A DNA stretch of 64,000 bases from Roseiarcus sp963794655. GTDB taxonomy: Bacteria; Pseudomonadota; Alphaproteobacteria; Rhizobiales; Beijerinckiaceae. A program made the translations under genes and the position numbers. Shown here piece by piece: positions 41,952 to 50,070 of the stretch; within the stretch, counting starts at the first letter, position 1; every line of letters starts with the position of its first letter. The notes beneath the pieces are model-generated. The model saw only the letters and a list, made by a program, of their open reading frames with translations, was not told the origin of the DNA and ran no database searches. The stretch covers positions 1,550,001 through 1,614,000 of the forward strand of contig CAWCEV010000008.1 in assembly GCA_963794655.1 (NCBI GenBank), written 5' to 3'.

Positions 41952-42362
41952 TCACGGCGCCCTGACGCATTGTTCGACCGAGAACAGGCATTCCTGGCCG
42001 AGCGGCAGCGCCTGGCCGTCGACGGCGGAGTAACCGACCTCGCTGACATGGGCGTTGGTCATCACGACGACGACGTCGCAGGCGCCCGACGGCGCGATGG
42101 GCGCGAGATTGGTGTTGAGGCCGATCGCCCACTGCGGTCCGTAGCCGCGCAGCCGGCCGCCGGTATAGGTCCAGATCTCCGTCGCCTGGCCGGCCTTCAC
42201 ACGCGCGGCCGGCGCGCCGAAGCAGGCGAGGATGTCGCGGCTCGAGAGGCCGATCATCGACTGCTGCGCGACCTGGTCGACCTCGAGCGGCTGGCACCCG
42301 CCAAGCAATCCGGCGAGCATCAGCGCGCCGATGAGGCCAAGCGTCGCGACGGATCTCTTCAC
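41952..42362 (-). CDS. Putative lipoprotein, SmpA/BamE-like
   Basis: This 136-residue protein has a lipoprotein signal peptide with lipobox LGGC (LIGALMLAGLLGGC). The mature part has QSMIGLSSRDILACFGAPAA and TEIWTYTGGRL, recalling the SmpA/BamE fold (GMSxxDVxxxLGxP ... WxY), though it is too divergent to call BamE. Four Cys residues are spread along the mature part (ACFG, GACD, QECL, EQCV). The GTG start at 42362 follows GGGGGGAGAG. It lies between rsmD and the WYL regulator. Confidence 0.7.
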   Translation of the reverse strand: MKRSVATLGLIGALMLAGLLGGCQPLEVDQVAQQSMIGLSSRDILACFGAPAARVKAGQATEIWTYTGGRLRGYGPQWAIGLNTNLAPIAPSGACDVVVVMTNAHVSEVGYSAVDGQALPLGQECLFSVEQCVRAP

Positions 42363-42429
42363 GTCTCTCCCCCCGAACGGTTGGCGGGACGTTCGCCCAA
42401 TCGCGCGGGTTTGACAACAACGGGCGCGA

Positions 42430-42999
42430 TCACTTCCCCGCGGTCGCCTCAGCGCGGAAGATCGCGATCCTAGTGTCGCCGTAAGTCCGCTCGTCGACGC
42501 TCGCGAGCCCGGCCGGCGCGGCGATTTCGGCCTTGGCCGCTTCCTCGACGACGACCAGCGCGTCCTGCTCGAGCCAGCCGCCCCCGACAAGCGACGCGAG
42601 CGCCGGACCGGCGAGGCTCGCGCCATAGGGCGGGTCGAGAAAGGCGAGCGCGAACGGCCCCCCGGCGGGCGCGGCGCCGAGCTTGGTCGCGTCGGCGCGC
42701 CAGATCCGCGTCACCCCGCCGAGCGCGAACGCCTCGACATTGGCGCGAAGAACCGCCCGCGCCTCGGCGCCGTTGTCGACGAAGAGCGCGAAGCGGGCGC
42801 CGCGCGACAGCGCTTCGATCGCGAGCGCCCCCGACCCGGCGAAGAGATCGACCACCCTTGCGCCCTCGATATGGCCGGGGAACCGGTGCTCGAGAATGTC
42901 GAAGATCGATTCGCGCAGCCGCTCCGAAGTCGGGCGAATGGCGCGCGACGACGGCGCCGCGAGCGTGCGGCCCTTGAAGCGGCCGCCGACGATCCGCAT
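42430..42999 (-). CDS. rsmD: 16S rRNA (guanine966-N2)-methyltransferase
   Basis: This 189-residue enzyme methylates G966 of 16S rRNA with SAM. It begins MRIVGGRFKGRTLAAP, has the RPTSERLRESIFDILEHR segment, motif I VVDLFAGSGALAIEALSRGA and the catalytic motif LDPPYG. The long frame upstream of ATG 42999 overlaps rluB and is not real. It starts four bases after the rluB stop, an rluB-rsmD order common in Hyphomicrobiales. Confidence 0.94.
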   Translation of the reverse strand: MRIVGGRFKGRTLAAPSSRAIRPTSERLRESIFDILEHRFPGHIEGARVVDLFAGSGALAIEALSRGARFALFVDNGAEARAVLRANVEAFALGGVTRIWRADATKLGAAPAGGPFALAFLDPPYGASLAGPALASLVGGGWLEQDALVVVEEAAKAEIAAPAGLASVDERTYGDTRIAIFRAEATAGK

Positions 43000-43003
43000 C
43001 AGC

Positions 43004-44665
43004 TCACGACTTCCGCGGCGGGCGGCGCGGGCCGCCGCGACCCTTCGGCGGCCCCTTGCCGCGAGGTTCCTTGCCGGGCGGCCCATGCGGTCGCCCCGGC
43101 GACGAGCGCGGCCGGCCGTCGCCGCCGGTACCGCGGCCGTCGCTTCGCGATCGGTCGAACTCGCGCCCGCCACGGCCCTGATCCGGGGAGCGATCGAACC
43201 GGCGCTTCGACGGAGCGCCGTCGCGCGGCTTGTCGCGCTGTTCTCGCGGCTTGAATTCGGAGCGCCCTCTTGCGTCCGTGCGCGGCGGGCGGCTCTCGCC
43301 GGCGCGAAACTGGCTCCGGCCCTCCGGCCGTTCGAAACCGCGCTCCCGTGGGCCGGCGTCGCCACGCTTCTCGCCTTGCCTGCGCGGCTCGAATTCGGTC
43401 CGGCGGCCGCCTTCCGCCTTGTCCGATCGCGGCCGGCGCTCGTGCCCCTCGCGCTCGGGCTTGCCCCGGCCGGGCCGGCTCGTGCGTGGCCGCTGAGTCT
43501 CTGCCGCCGCGCGCCTTCGCGCCTCCTCACGGGTTGGCGACAGCCGCTCGACCGCGATTGTCCGGCCCTTGCGGTCGTGGGTGGCGCTGCGCTCGATGCG
43601 TTTGCGCGTCGCCGCCGCGTCGGCGGCGATCTCCGCGCGGAGCCGCGAGACATGCATGCGGCGCGGCTCATGGGTCGAGCGGGCCGGCGGCGGCCGGGGC
43701 GCCGCTGCGTCGCGGTTGAACCGCCCCTCCCGTTCCTTGCCCGGCCCGCGGCGCCCGTCGCGACCGGGCTTGTCGCGCCCTGGGTCGCGCCCGGAGCGCT
43801 CGTGAGGCCGGCTCGCGCGCCGCGCCTCGCGTTCCTCCGCGCGCGGCTCCGCGGGCGCCTCAGGCTCGCGAGCGTTGAGCGGGGCGTCGAAATCGGCCTG
43901 GGCTTCCTTCGCGAGCTTCGCGCCCAGTTGGTCGCGCAGGACGCGGGTGCGCACTTCCGCCGCCTCTCCCTCGGCGAGATCGCCGAGCTCGAACGGACCG
44001 AAGGAGACGCGGATCAGACGATTGACCGCAAGCCCCAGGTGCTCGAGCACCTTCTTGATCTCGCGGTTCTTTCCCTCTCTGAGGCCAAGCGTGATCCAGG
44101 CGTTCGAGCCCTGCTGGCGGTCGAGCTTGGCCTCTATGCCGAGATAGTCGACGCCGTCGATGGTGATCCCGCCGCTCAGCGCGTCGAGCGTCGCCTGGTC
44201 GATGACCCCATGCGCGCGCACGCGATAGCGGCGCAGCCAGCCGGTCGAGGGCAGCTCCAAGACCCGCGCGAGCCCGCCGTCGTTGGTGAGAAGCAGGAGC
44301 CCCTCGGTGTTGATGTCGAGGCGGCCGACCGCGACCACCCGCGGCAGGCCGGGCGGCAGCGCCGAGAAAACCGTCGGCCTCCCCTCGGGATCGCGCGCGG
44401 TGGTGACGAACCCCCGGGGTTTGTGAAACAGAAAGAGCCGGGTGCGCTCGGCCGCGCCGAGCCGCTTGCCGTCGACGCGCACGTCGTCGGCGTCGCTGAC
44501 ATTGAAGGCGGGACTCGTCAGCACCTCGCCGTTGAGGCTGACGCGGCCTCCGGCGATCCAGGCTTCGGCCTCGCGGCGCGAGCAGACGCCGGCGCGCGCC
44601 ATCACCTTGGCGATCCGTTGGCCGGGGCGGACCTCTGTGGCTTCGGCCTTCGTCACGTCGCTCAT
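43004..44665 (-). CDS. 23S rRNA pseudouridine synthase RluB-like with long basic tail
   Basis: The first ~235 residues form an S4 domain (RIAKVMARAGVCSRREAEAWI, GGRVSLNGE) and an RsuA-type catalytic domain with GRLDINTEGLLLLTND, where the Asp is catalytic, then LREGKNREIKKVLEHLGL. This matches RluB, which makes pseudouridine 2605 in 23S rRNA. The remaining ~315 residues are low-complexity and rich in Arg, Gly, Pro and Glu (for example RSGRDPGRDKPGRDGRRGPG), predicted disordered and likely RNA-binding. Extended tails are known in alphaproteobacterial homologues; this one is more than half the protein. It is divergent from tadA. Confidence 0.9.
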   Translation of the reverse strand: MSDVTKAEATEVRPGQRIAKVMARAGVCSRREAEAWIAGGRVSLNGEVLTSPAFNVSDADDVRVDGKRLGAAERTRLFLFHKPRGFVTTARDPEGRPTVFSALPPGLPRVVAVGRLDINTEGLLLLTNDGGLARVLELPSTGWLRRYRVRAHGVIDQATLDALSGGITIDGVDYLGIEAKLDRQQGSNAWITLGLREGKNREIKKVLEHLGLAVNRLIRVSFGPFELGDLAEGEAAEVRTRVLRDQLGAKLAKEAQADFDAPLNAREPEAPAEPRAEEREARRASRPHERSGRDPGRDKPGRDGRRGPGKEREGRFNRDAAAPRPPPARSTHEPRRMHVSRLRAEIAADAAATRKRIERSATHDRKGRTIAVERLSPTREEARRRAAAETQRPRTSRPGRGKPEREGHERRPRSDKAEGGRRTEFEPRRQGEKRGDAGPRERGFERPEGRSQFRAGESRPPRTDARGRSEFKPREQRDKPRDGAPSKRRFDRSPDQGRGGREFDRSRSDGRGTGGDGRPRSSPGRPHGPPGKEPRGKGPPKGRGGPRRPPRKS

Positions 44666-44756
44666 GCTTGCTTTCGTTGGGTTTCAGGCCGCGTTGCCAT
44701 CGGCGGCGGCTTGTCCTAAGCCCGAACGCGTGGGGCCGCAAAAGGAAAAACGCGCC

Positions 44757-45239
44757 ATGGCGCTGCGTGACGCGCCCTCGCCGGTCAGGCCCGACCCGCG
44801 CGGCGATCCGATGAGCGCAGCCTTCGCCGAGGCGCGGGCGGCCGAGGCGCGCGGCGAAGCGCCGATCGGCGCGGCGCTTGTTCGCGGCGAGACCATCATT
44901 GCGAGCGGAGGCAACCGCACCCGCGAACTCGCCGATCCGACCGCGCACGCCGAGATGCTTGTCGTCCGCGAGGCCGCGGCGAAGCTCGGCTCGGAACGGC
45001 TCATCGGCTGCGACCTCTACGTGACGCTCGAGCCCTGCGCGATGTGCGCAGGCGCGATCTCGCACGCGCGCATCCGGCGCCTTTACTACGCCGCCCCGGA
45101 CGTGAAGGGCGGCGCGGTCGACAATGGCCCGCGCTTTTTCAATCAACCGACCTGTCACCACGCGCCCGAGGTCTATGGCGGCTTGCGCGAGGGCGAGGCC
45201 GCGACGATGCTGCGCGGGTTTTTTGCCGCGAAGCGGTAA
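44757..45239 (+). CDS. tadA: tRNA-specific adenosine deaminase
   Basis: This zinc deaminase converts A34 to inosine in tRNA-Arg(ACG). The zinc and proton-shuttle motif TAHAEM (about residue 64) and PCAMCAGAI (about 96) are present, followed by RLYYAAPDVKGGAV. The C-terminal part has FFNQPTCHHAPEVYGG, as in TadA. The length is 160 residues from ATG 44757, which follows AAAGGAAAAA. The divergent rluB gene opposite is the usual alphaproteobacterial neighbour. Confidence 0.9.
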   Translation: MALRDAPSPVRPDPRGDPMSAAFAEARAAEARGEAPIGAALVRGETIIASGGNRTRELADPTAHAEMLVVREAAAKLGSERLIGCDLYVTLEPCAMCAGAISHARIRRLYYAAPDVKGGAVDNGPRFFNQPTCHHAPEVYGGLREGEAATMLRGFFAAKR

Positions 45240-45248
45240 AAGACCCCC

Positions 45249-45335
45249 CTCTCCCCGTGGGAAAGGGTTGGGATGAGGGCTGGCGGCGCCCCCTCATCCG
45301 GCCCGTCGGGCCACCTTCTCCCAGAGGGAGAAGGG
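45249..45335. repeat. Palindromic repeat, copy 2 of a family, with inverted partner
   Basis: CCCTCATCCGGCCC...GGGCCACCTTCTCCC, then GAGGGAGAAGG at 45291-45335, is the second copy of the element at 37398-37445. Just before it, CTCTCCCCGTGGGAAAGGG with TGGGATGAGGG (45249-45279) is a related unit in opposite orientation, making a BIME-like pair in the gap between tadA and the MetE-like gene. Confidence 0.7.
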
Positions 45336-45411
45336 GCGGTTGCCAAGACCGCGGGCGGCGTGAGAGCATCCGGCTCAGTTGATCTTTCTCGCGCTCTTCA
45401 AGGGAGGAGAC

Positions 45412-46524
45412 ATGTCCCCGCCGTTTCGCGCCGACCACGTCGGCAGCTATCTGCGCCCGGAGCGACTGAGGGCGGCGCGCGAGCGCTTCGCGGCCGGCCA
45501 CCTTCCCGCCGCCGAATTGCACGCGATCGAGGACGAGTGCATCCGCGAGGTCGTCCGCGCGCAAGAGAACGTCGGCCTGAAGGGGATCACCGACGGCGAG
45601 TTCCGGCGCACCTTCTTTCACGTCGATTTCCTTGAGCGGCTACACGGCGTCGAGGTCCGTTACGGCGAGTTCGCGGCGCATTTCAAGAAAAGCGACGGCA
45701 CCGAGGTCGGCTTCGCGCCGCCGACCATGCATGTCGACAGCAAGATCACGTGGGCCGGGCCGATTCAGGGCTCCGACTTCGATTTCCTGAAGTCGGTCGT
45801 CACCCGGACGCCGAAAGTGTGCATCCCGGCGCCGTCGATGCTGCATTTCCGCGGCGGGCGCGAGGCGATCAGCGATGGGGTCTATCCGAACCTCGAGGAT
45901 TTCTACGCCGACCTGACCGCAGCCTATCGCGCCGAGGTCGCGGATCTCGCGCAGCGCGGCCTCACCTACCTCCAGTTCGACGACACCAACCTCGCCTATC
46001 TCTGCGATCCCGAAATTCGGGCCCGCACCAAGGCGCGCGGCGACGATCCCGATTCGCTCACCCGCCTCTACTGCAGGCTCATCAACGACGCGATCCGCGA
46101 CCGGCCCAAGGACATGACGGTCTGCGTCCATCTCTGCCGCGGCAATTTCAAGAGCGCCTGGGTCGCGCAGGGCGGCTACGAGCCGGTTGCCGAGATCCTG
46201 CTCAACGAGATGAAGATCGACGGCTTCTTCCTCGAATATGACGACGAGCGCTCCGGCGATTTCGCGCCGCTCCGCTTCGCCCCGAAAAGCGCCACGATCG
46301 TGCTCGGCCTCATGAGCTCGAAAAAGGCCGCGCCCGAGTCCAAGGACGAGGTCAAGCGCCGCATCGAGGAGGCTTCGAAATACGTGCCGCTCGAGCAATG
46401 CGCGCTCTCCCACCAGTGCGGCTTCTCCTCGACCGCGCACGGCAACGACTTGAGCGAAGCCGATCAATGGATCAAGCTTGCGCGGATGGTCGAAGTCGCC
46501 GAGGAAGTTTGGGGCGGAGTATAG
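45412..46524 (+). CDS. MetE-like cobalamin-independent methyltransferase family protein
   Basis: This 370-residue protein is a stand-alone homologue of the C-terminal (catalytic) domain of MetE. It begins FRADHVGSYLRPERL, has ITDGEFRRTFFH, YLQFDDTNLAYL, VCVHLCRGNFKS (His and Cys zinc ligands), FFLEYDDERSGDF (Glu ligand) and ALSHQCGFSSTAHGN (Cys ligand). All catalytic zinc ligands are thus present. Stand-alone members use methylcobalamin-like, methylthiol or methylated-catabolite donors, so the true reaction is open. The ATG follows GGGAGGAG closely. Confidence 0.87.
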   Translation: MSPPFRADHVGSYLRPERLRAARERFAAGHLPAAELHAIEDECIREVVRAQENVGLKGITDGEFRRTFFHVDFLERLHGVEVRYGEFAAHFKKSDGTEVGFAPPTMHVDSKITWAGPIQGSDFDFLKSVVTRTPKVCIPAPSMLHFRGGREAISDGVYPNLEDFYADLTAAYRAEVADLAQRGLTYLQFDDTNLAYLCDPEIRARTKARGDDPDSLTRLYCRLINDAIRDRPKDMTVCVHLCRGNFKSAWVAQGGYEPVAEILLNEMKIDGFFLEYDDERSGDFAPLRFAPKSATIVLGLMSSKKAAPESKDEVKRRIEEASKYVPLEQCALSHQCGFSSTAHGNDLSEADQWIKLARMVEVAEEVWGGV

Positions 46525-46556
46525 GATTTTTGCCGGATCCCGCCTAAGTTTGGACC

Positions 46557-47144
46557 ATGACCCGCAGAGCCCAAAACGACGCGGACGCGGCGCGCCTGGG
46601 ACAGCGCCATGCCGTCAGAGAGGTTGCGCCGCCGGCTGAAAGCAGCGTCGGCGGCTGGTTGAAAGACGCCGACCTCGCGGACGCCTTCGCCATTCCGCTC
46701 GACGCCGCGGATGCAGCGAAGGGCGTTGACGGACTTGCCCGCGCCGCCTTCGGAAACCCTGCTCCCTGGATCCGTCGGCTGATATGTCTGCGCGACGCGA
46801 TGGTCGCCGGTTTTGGCGTGAAGACGTCGCAGGAAGTGCGCCGCGCCGCGATCGCGGACAAGGCGGACCGTATCGACTTTTTCCGCGTTCTCGCCCGATC
46901 CGAGCGCGAACTGATCCTGGGCGAGGATGACCGTCACCTCGACTTCCGGCTGTCCTTGCTGCTGCGAGCGAGACCAGACGCCGCCGGCGACGAACTGGTT
47001 GCGACGACCGTTGTCCGCTGCCACAACGCCTTAGGGCGCGTGTATCTCGCGCTGATCTCCCAGTTCCACCGCCTCGTCGTCGTCGGCGTCCTCAGCCGGG
47101 CGTCAAATCAGGGATGGCGCATTGAACACCGCAATCGCGCATAG
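46557..47144 (+). CDS. DUF2867 domain protein
   Basis: This 195-residue protein matches DUF2867: WLKDADLADAFAIPL, APWIRRLICLRDAMVAGFGVK, ARSERELILGEDDRHLDFRL and TTVVRCHNALGRVYLALISQFHRLVV, the last being the family's most conserved block. There is no signal peptide. Its function is unknown; related domains accompany nucleotide-sugar epimerase-like proteins. It follows the MetE-like gene by 32 bases. Confidence 0.82.
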   Translation: MTRRAQNDADAARLGQRHAVREVAPPAESSVGGWLKDADLADAFAIPLDAADAAKGVDGLARAAFGNPAPWIRRLICLRDAMVAGFGVKTSQEVRRAAIADKADRIDFFRVLARSERELILGEDDRHLDFRLSLLLRARPDAAGDELVATTVVRCHNALGRVYLALISQFHRLVVVGVLSRASNQGWRIEHRNRA

Positions 47145-47186
47145 CTCGCTTGTTGCCCGTAGGGCAGGCCCGGGGAGTCGACTCGC

Positions 47187-48674
47187 ATGATCTCGATGAC
47201 GCCCGCCAATCGGGCCGCGAATCTGGAACCGCTTTTGTGGTTCCCGACCGACAGATGCTTCATCGACGGACGGTGGGTCGCGCCCTCCTCCGGCGCGACG
47301 CTGCCGCTGGAAGACCCGTCGCGAGGCGCTATGATCGGCGAGATCGCGCGCGGGACCGCGGCCGACATCGATGCCGGCGTCGAGGCGGCCGAGCGCGCGC
47401 TTGCCGGGGAATGGGGAAGGCTGACCGCGACCGAGCGCGGGCGCCTGCTCGCGAAGCTCGGCGCCCTTGTCCTCGAGCGGGTCGACGAGCTCGCGCGGAT
47501 TGAGGCGCTCGACGTCGGCAAGCCCTTGAAGCAGGGCCGCGCCGACGCGATCGCGCTCGCCCGCTACATGGAGTTTTACGCCGGCGCCGCCGACAAGGTG
47601 ATGGGCGAAACCATCCCCTACCTTGGCGGCTATACCGTCTACACCCTGCGCGAACCCCACGGCGTGACCGGCCATATCGTGCCGTGGAATTATCCGATGC
47701 AGATCGCCGGGCGCACCGTCGGCGCGGCGCTGGCGATGGGCAACGCCTGTGTGCTCAAGCCCGCGGAGGAAGCCTGCCTGACCTCGCTCGCGCTCGCCGA
47801 GCTTGCGCGCGAGGCAGGTTTTCCGGACGGCGCGCTCAACGTCGTTCCGGGCCTGGGCGAAGAGGCCGGCGCCGCGCTCGCCGCCCATCCTGGCGTCAGG
47901 CACGTTTCCTTCACCGGTTCGGTCGCGGTCGGGGCGCTGGTGCAGGCGGCCGCGGCGCGCCATGTCGCGCCGGTGACGCTCGAGCTCGGCGGAAAATCGC
48001 CGCAGCTCGTGTTCGCCGACGCCGACCTCGACCGCGCGCTGCCGTTCCTGGTCAACGCCGGCATCCAGAACGCCGGGCAGACCTGCTCGGCCGCCTCGCG
48101 CGTTCTGGTCGAGCGCCGGATCTATGGCGAGGTGGTCGAGCGGATGGCCGCCCGCTACCGGAGCCTGAAAGTCGGCCCGGCCGACGCCGACCTCGACGTC
48201 GGCCCGCTCATCTCCGCGAAGCAGAAGGAAATCGTGAGCCGGTTCCTCGCCGAGGGCGCCGACCTCAAGACCGCCGCGACGGGCGAGGTCGTCGCCGACG
48301 CTCCGCGCGGCGGGCATTACGTCGCCCCGACCCTGTTCGCCGGCGTCCTCCCCCGCCATCGCCTGGCGCAGGAGGAAATCTTCGGCCCGGTCCAGGTCGT
48401 CATTCCGTTCGACGAGGAGGACGAGGCGATCGCGATCGCCAACGGGACCGGCTACGGCCTGGTCGCCGGCCTATGGACGAGCGACGGAGGGCGCCAGATG
48501 CGGCTCGCCAAGGCGCTGCGCTCGGGCCAGGTGTTCGTCAACAATTACGGCGCCGGCGGCGGCGTCGAGCTGCCGTTCGGCGGCGTCGGCAAATCGGGCC
48601 ATGGCCGCGAGAAGGGTTTTGAAGCGCTCTATGGCTTCTCGGCGCTGAAAACCGTCGCCGCGTGGCACGGGTGA
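47187..48674 (+). CDS. NAD(P)-dependent aldehyde dehydrogenase
   Basis: This 495-residue enzyme oxidises an aldehyde to an acid. Motifs are VPWNYPMQIAGRTVG (with the catalytic Asn), FTGSVAVGALV (cofactor), LELGGKSPQLVF (general base Glu), NAGQTCSAASRVLV (nucleophile Cys) and EEIFGPVQVVIPF. The pattern resembles betaine/4-guanidinobutyraldehyde-type ALDHs, but the substrate is not given by the sequence. A second ATG three codons in is possible. The lipoprotein gene downstream overlaps its stop. Confidence 0.92.
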   Translation: MISMTPANRAANLEPLLWFPTDRCFIDGRWVAPSSGATLPLEDPSRGAMIGEIARGTAADIDAGVEAAERALAGEWGRLTATERGRLLAKLGALVLERVDELARIEALDVGKPLKQGRADAIALARYMEFYAGAADKVMGETIPYLGGYTVYTLREPHGVTGHIVPWNYPMQIAGRTVGAALAMGNACVLKPAEEACLTSLALAELAREAGFPDGALNVVPGLGEEAGAALAAHPGVRHVSFTGSVAVGALVQAAAARHVAPVTLELGGKSPQLVFADADLDRALPFLVNAGIQNAGQTCSAASRVLVERRIYGEVVERMAARYRSLKVGPADADLDVGPLISAKQKEIVSRFLAEGADLKTAATGEVVADAPRGGHYVAPTLFAGVLPRHRLAQEEIFGPVQVVIPFDEEDEAIAIANGTGYGLVAGLWTSDGGRQMRLAKALRSGQVFVNNYGAGGGVELPFGGVGKSGHGREKGFEALYGFSALKTVAAWHG

Positions 48675-49066
48675 GGCAGGCGCTTCTCGCCTCCGGGATC
48701 GCCCTTGCGCTCGCGGGCTGCGCAACCCCGCCGGTCGTCAAGCGCGACTCTCTCGAGGCGAGGGCGTGGCGCGGCTCGGCGCTCACGACCTATGGCCGGC
48801 AGCAGGTCGTCGACGCCGCCGCGGGCGCGGCGCCCCAGACGGTGACCCTAATCGACGTCAACGCGCGGGCCGAGGTCGCGGGCGACGCGGAACGGCGCGC
48901 CCGCATTCTCGACCGGCGGGTCGAGAACGTGCGGGCGGAACTCGGCCGCAACGGGATCGCGCCCGGGGCCATCGCGGAATGGCCCGGCGCCGGCCCGGAC
49001 GGGATCCAGACTTATCCTCCCGCAGATCTGCAGGCGAAGCCGATGGTCGTCATCGCCCATTATTAG
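48671..49066 (+). CDS. Putative small lipoprotein
   Basis: This ~131-residue protein has a lipoprotein signal with lipobox ALAGC (LASGIALALAGCATPP). The mature region is not recognised; it has a beta-alpha pattern (QTVTLIDVNARAEVAGDAE, RARILDRRVENVRAELGRNG) vaguely like OmpA-type C-terminal domains, which bind peptidoglycan. The GTG at 48671 overlaps the ALDH stop (GTGA); a GTG three codons earlier is the alternative. Confidence 0.65.
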   Translation: MRQALLASGIALALAGCATPPVVKRDSLEARAWRGSALTTYGRQQVVDAAAGAAPQTVTLIDVNARAEVAGDAERRARILDRRVENVRAELGRNGIAPGAIAEWPGAGPDGIQTYPPADLQAKPMVVIAHY

Positions 49067-49124
49067 CAAACCCGTGTTAGAGGGCTCTTGAAGGCGCTCT
49101 CGGCGCCGTTTGCGGGGAAGCCGC

Positions 49125-49574
49125 GTGAATCCGATCGTCGTCGTCCTGAACGGACCCAATCTCAACCTGCTCGGCAAGCGCGAGCCCGAGATCTACGGTC
49201 GCGAGACGCTTGCCGATGTCGAGGCTGACTGCGGCCGCGCCGGCAAGGAGCTTGGGCTTACGATCGAGTTCCATCAGAGCAATCGCGAATACGAGATCAT
49301 CGACTGGATCCACGCGGCCCGCGAGCGGGCGGCCGGCATCGTCATCAATCCCGCCGCCTTCACCCACACTTCCGTCGCGATCCTCGACGCGCTGAACGCG
49401 TTCGCCGGGCCGATCGTCGAGGTGCATATCTCGAACGTCCACAAGCGCGAGCCCTTCCGCCATCATTCCTATGTGTCCGGCGTCGCCTCGGGCATCATCG
49501 TCGGGTGCGGCACGCAGGGCTATGATCTGGCGCTGCGAAGGATCGCGAAGCTGATCGCGGCGAAAAAGGGCTGA
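49125..49574 (+). CDS. aroQ: 3-dehydroquinate dehydratase, type II
   Basis: This 149-residue enzyme dehydrates 3-dehydroquinate to 3-dehydroshikimate in the shikimate pathway; the family forms dodecamers. Motifs are LNGPNLNLLGKREPEIYG (with the catalytic Arg and Tyr), FHQSNREYEIIDWIH, INPAAFTHTSVAILDAL (Asn and His) and VEVHISNVHKREPFRHHSY. The GTG at 49125 follows GGGGAAG. An in-frame start five codons earlier is unlikely. Confidence 0.95.
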   Translation: MNPIVVVLNGPNLNLLGKREPEIYGRETLADVEADCGRAGKELGLTIEFHQSNREYEIIDWIHAARERAAGIVINPAAFTHTSVAILDALNAFAGPIVEVHISNVHKREPFRHHSYVSGVASGIIVGCGTQGYDLALRRIAKLIAAKKG

Positions 49575-49587
49575 GCGGCGAGGGTGT

Positions 49588-49630
49588 CCCCGCCCCCCTT
49601 GTGGGGGCGGGTTAGGGTGGGGGGGTCGCG
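49588..49630 (+). repeat. Left inverted repeat of the DUF559 cassette
   Basis: The sequence CCCGCCCCCCTTGTGGGGGC, then GGGTTAGGG and a run of seven G ending TCGCG, matches the right repeat at 50018-50058 on the other strand in all but one position (one G more). Its first half is also a hairpin (CCCGCCCCC / GGGGGCGGG). It ends three bases before the DUF559 gene start. Confidence 0.85.
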
Positions 49631-49632
49631 CC

Positions 49633-50035
49633 GTGCCGAGGAAATTGACGCCTCTCGCTCAATCCCTGCGTCGCAACGCGACCAGCGCCGAGCGTCGCCT
49701 CTGGCAGAGTCTTCGGCGCGGGCCAGGTCGCAGGATTTCGATTTCGGCGACAAGTCGTCCTTGGTGGTTTCATCGCTGACTTTGCGTCACTCGAGGCGCG
49801 GCTGATCGTCGAAGTCGACGGCGCAACGCATTCGACGGACAACGAGATCACACGAGACGCCGCACGCTCGGCTGCGCTGGTTGCGCAAGGCTTCGCCGTC
49901 CTGCGTTTCACGAACGACGACGTGTTTCGCAATCTCCCCGGAGTCGTTGAGACAGTCTGGGCAAAATTGAACGAGCTGAGGCCTCGGATCGAAGATGGTC
50001 TGAACGAACGAGGTCAGCGCGACCCCCCACCCTAA
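49633..50035 (+). pseudogene. DUF559 (Vsr/PD-(D/E)XK-like) endonuclease gene, frameshifted
   Basis: This is a DUF559-family gene, related to very short patch repair endonucleases. It starts at GTG 49633 with LAQSLRRNATSAERRLWQSL, the family's first motif. An extra base near 49723 shifts the frame; the proper continuation AGFRFRRQVVLGGFIADFAS, then LEARLIVEVDGATHS with the PD-(D/E)XK-like acidic residues and AALVAQGFAVLRFTNDDVF, lies in another frame and stops at 50033-50035. Repair gives about 134 residues. The last residues (RDPPP) are encoded by the right inverted repeat. The whole gene is enclosed by the two ~41-base repeats. Confidence 0.8.
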
Positions 50036-50058
50036 CCCGCCCCCACAAGGGGGGCGGG
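50018..50058 (-). repeat. Right inverted repeat of the DUF559 cassette
   Basis: Read on the minus strand it is the near-perfect counterpart of 49588-49630. It overlaps the last 18 bases of the DUF559 gene and ends 12 bases before the O-methyltransferase stop codon. Confidence 0.85.
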
Positions 50059-50070
50059 AACTGCCGCCGA

